Below, piece by piece: positions 61,985 through 64,000 of a stretch of 64,000 nucleotides of DNA; position 1 is the stretch's first letter, and every line of letters begins with the position of its first letter. Under the pieces are notes generated by a model. The model made no database searches. It saw nothing but the letters and a program-made list of their open reading frames with translations, and was not told the origin of the DNA. The stretch is from Burkholderia sp. Leaf177. Its GTDB lineage: Bacteria; Pseudomonadota; Gammaproteobacteria; Burkholderiales; Burkholderiaceae. The position numbers and the translations under genes were made by a program. The DNA lies in contig NZ_LMPF01000026.1 of assembly GCF_001424345.1 (NCBI RefSeq), forward strand, positions 62,478 through 126,477, read 5' to 3'.

Positions 61985-64000
61985 ATGCCCGATCACCGTG
62001 CTGTTGATCAGAACAGCTTTCGCCGCATCATTCGACGCAACATCGCATTGCCGCTCAGCGCGGGAATTGCCACGGCCGCCGTGTTCGTGGCGCTGCTGTT
62101 TTATCTGCTCTCGGCCATGAGCTGGCTCGAACATTCGGAGCGCGTGATTGGCGACGGCAACGACCTGATCAAGCTTGCAGTCGATCGCGAATCCGGACAG
62201 CGCGGTTTTCTGCTTACCGGCGACGACAGTTTTCTCGCGCCTTATCAACTTGGCAAGGCAAGTTTCAACGCGAAGCTTTCCACGCTGATGGACCTTGTCG
62301 GCGATAACCCGCCACAAGTCGAACGCCTGAAGCGCATTGAAGCGTTGCAAGCGCAATGGGAACGCTTTGCGGAACAAACCATCGCAATGCGGCGAGCGAA
62401 TCAGGACGTCGTGGGCATCCTGCGCACGGGGCGCGGCAAGCTCGAGTTCGATGAAACCCGCCGCGAGTTCAAGGATTTCATGGACGTGGAGCTGAACCTG
62501 CGATGGGAACGCGCCGCCACCGCCAGGCAGGTCACGATCACCGCCGTCGCCATTTTCCTCGCGATCAGTCTTTCGTTGAGCGCGATGCTCGCCGTGTTCG
62601 GACGCCGCGAGTTGATGAAGCTGTCGGAGACCTACGACAACGCACTGCAAGCCCAGGCCGAACACAACGAGGTCCTGCACCAGCAGGCATGGCTGCGAAC
62701 CGGGCAAAGCCAGCTTGCAGAGAGTCTCGTCGGGCAGCAGACGTTGCCGCGACTTGGCCGGGCGATGCTCGATTTCCTTTCGCAATATCTCGGCGTGGTG
62801 GTCGCGGCGCTTTACGTGCGCGATGACAGCGGCAAGCTGCGCCGCGTCGCTGCCTATGGCTTCAGCCGCGAGAACGAGGCGCGCGAGCAATTCTTCGAGA
62901 ACGCGGAGACGCTCGTGGGGCAAGTGGCGGAAAGCCATCGGCTAATTGAACTCGACGACATTCCCGATAACTATTTGAAGGTCACTTCGGGTCTCGGAAC
63001 AAGCCCGCCGAAAAGTGTGGTGATGACGCCCATCGATAACGACGGCGCTGTGAATGGTGTGATCGAACTTGGCTTGATGCAGCCGGCGTCGGCGAGGGAA
63101 CTCGATTTCCTCAGGCTGATATCGGCGAGCGTGGGAGCGTCCGTGGAAGCGGCTTTGTATCGTGAACGCCTGCAGGACGTGCTCGCGGAAACGCAGCAAC
63201 TGAACGAAGAGCTGCAGGTCCAGCAAGAGGAATTGCGATCGGCGAACGAGGAACTCGAAGAGCAGACGGCTGCGCTCGAAGAGTCGCAATCCAACCTGAA
63301 CAATCAAAAGGCCGAACTCGAAACCATCAATGAGCAGCTCACGTTCCAGGCGTTGACCCTCGATGAAAAAAACGAAGCGCTCAACAAGGTGCAGACCGAA
63401 CTCGAGGCGCGTGCCGAAGACTTGCAGCGCGCAAGCCGCTACAAGTCCGAGTTCCTCGCCAACATGTCGCACGAGTTGCGAACGCCGCTGAACAGTTCGT
63501 TGATTCTCGCGAAGCTGCTGTCCGAAAATCACAAGGGCAATCTCAGCGACGAACAGGTGAAGTTCGCGAACACCATCTACTCGGCGGGCAACGACCTGCT
63601 TAATCTCATCAACGACATTCTCGATATCTCCAAGGTCGAGGCGGGCAAGCTCGAGCTCGCACCGGAAGACGTGTCGCTATCGCGCATGACCGAGTCCTTG
63701 CTGAGGACGTTCGAACCGCTTGCCGGGCAGAAGCGGCTGGCGTTTACGGTGGGTATTGAACCCGGCATGCCGGCGTCCATTTTCACGGACTCGCGACGCC
63801 TCGAACAGATCCTGAAGAACCTGATATCGAATGCGTTGAAGTTCACCGAGACGGGCGCAATCTCGCTCACGTTGAGCAGCACGAGCGGAAATCGCGTGCG
63901 CTTCGCGGTGACGGACACGGGCATTGGTATTGCGCCCGAAAACCAGCAGACGATCTTCGAAGCTTTCCGTCAGGCCGACGGCACCACAAGCCGCCGATAC
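61985..64000 (+). CDS. CHASE3-GAF sensor histidine kinase (partial, C-terminus beyond window)
   Basis: At least 672 residues. TM1 about 24-45, CHASE3 periplasmic sensor about 47-185 (LAVDRESGQRGFLLTGDDSFLAPYQ), TM2 about 187-207, GAF about 245-390, long coiled coil about 398-478 (LQVQQEELRSANEELEEQTA). HisKA with phospho-His in ANMSHELRTPLN. HATPase N-box LKNLISNALKFTE and G1 DTGIGIAPEN just before the edge. This layout usually continues into one or more receiver domains, making a hybrid kinase. Confidence 0.93.
   Translation, partial: MPDHRAVDQNSFRRIIRRNIALPLSAGIATAAVFVALLFYLLSAMSWLEHSERVIGDGNDLIKLAVDRESGQRGFLLTGDDSFLAPYQLGKASFNAKLSTLMDLVGDNPPQVERLKRIEALQAQWERFAEQTIAMRRANQDVVGILRTGRGKLEFDETRREFKDFMDVELNLRWERAATARQVTITAVAIFLAISLSLSAMLAVFGRRELMKLSETYDNALQAQAEHNEVLHQQAWLRTGQSQLAESLVGQQTLPRLGRAMLDFLSQYLGVVVAALYVRDDSGKLRRVAAYGFSRENEAREQFFENAETLVGQVAESHRLIELDDIPDNYLKVTSGLGTSPPKSVVMTPIDNDGAVNGVIELGLMQPASARELDFLRLISASVGASVEAALYRERLQDVLAETQQLNEELQVQQEELRSANEELEEQTAALEESQSNLNNQKAELETINEQLTFQALTLDEKNEALNKVQTELEARAEDLQRASRYKSEFLANMSHELRTPLNSSLILAKLLSENHKGNLSDEQVKFANTIYSAGNDLLNLINDILDISKVEAGKLELAPEDVSLSRMTESLLRTFEPLAGQKRLAFTVGIEPGMPASIFTDSRRLEQILKNLISNALKFTETGAISLTLSSTSGNRVRFAVTDTGIGIAPENQQTIFEAFRQADGTTSRRY

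Noticed and set aside
1..64000. CRISPR arrays, tRNA or rRNA genes, insertion sequences
   Set aside because: No regularly spaced repeats, cloverleaf-like segments, rRNA-like sequence, transposase or terminal repeats were seen by reading; short tRNAs could be missed without a covariance search.

Overview
The window is high-GC, gene-dense bacterial DNA that fits the Burkholderiaceae, most likely Paraburkholderia, Caballeronia or a relative. Evidence for this: a 2,2-dialkylglycine decarboxylase whose length and active-site residue numbers match the Burkholderia cepacia enzyme, a secreted DUF4148 protein, a DUF2760/Hsp70/Hsp70 operon, and many LysR-type regulators beside small metabolic genes. This content suggests a secondary chromosome. 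I found no tRNA, rRNA, CRISPR array, transposase or integrase. The left edge cuts an argininosuccinate-lyase-like gene and the right edge cuts a CHASE3-GAF histidine kinase.

Layout. 0-6 kb: periplasmic lyase-like gene (partial) and an operon of DUF2760 plus two divergent Hsp70 ATPases. 6-10.6 kb: GFA protein, arsH/arsR, an MmgE/PrpD gene broken by a frameshift in its Tat signal region, its divergent GntR regulator, and an Rmf-like small protein. 10.7-16 kb: GH27 alpha-galactosidase lipoprotein, cytochrome b561/catalase-like pair, AlaE and LysE exporters. 16-23 kb: MFS/small membrane protein/MarR operon facing an orphan lpxA across a 38-bp palindrome, then VOC, LysR, peroxiredoxin, SDR-ArsR and RidA. 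23-31 kb: LysR, dgdA/dgdR, SDR/AraC, Tat-exported phosphoesterase, SGNH esterase. 31-40 kb: a translationally coupled NMT1-type ABC transporter operon with an acyl-thioesterase/BAAT-like hydrolase inside it, MetQ-like binding protein, CmcJ-like and PhyH-like oxygenases, a deacylase and an orphan receiver protein. 40-45.6 kb: IlvD/Edd dehydratase, RraA-like aldolase, MFS transporter and LacI regulator, a probable sugar-acid catabolic operon. 46-50.8 kb: a divergent locus of GH24 lysozyme, membrane protein, frameshifted DUF2235 phospholipase-like gene and a second multi-TM protein. 50.8-58.2 kb: sigma-54-type promoter, aldehyde dehydrogenase, DUF779, AcoR-like activator, a second GAF-Fis regulator without an AAA+ core, and a flavin monooxygenase. 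58.2-64 kb: two acetyltransferases, a MocR regulator, a stand-alone MnmD and the histidine kinase.

How the genes work together. Most of the window is small catabolic or stress modules, each with a dedicated regulator and, in several cases, a visible operator dyad: ArsR, GntR, MarR, LysR, LacI and sigma-54 types. The best candidate for an undescribed system is the 46.3-50.8 kb locus, where a muramidase, a predicted lipid hydrolase and two multi-pass membrane proteins of unknown function lie together with no phage structural genes. Also notable are the sugar-acid operon with an RraA-like protein in the aldolase position, the activator lacking its ATPase core, and two genes (MmgE/PrpD and DUF2235) whose N-terminal and main frames are out of register.
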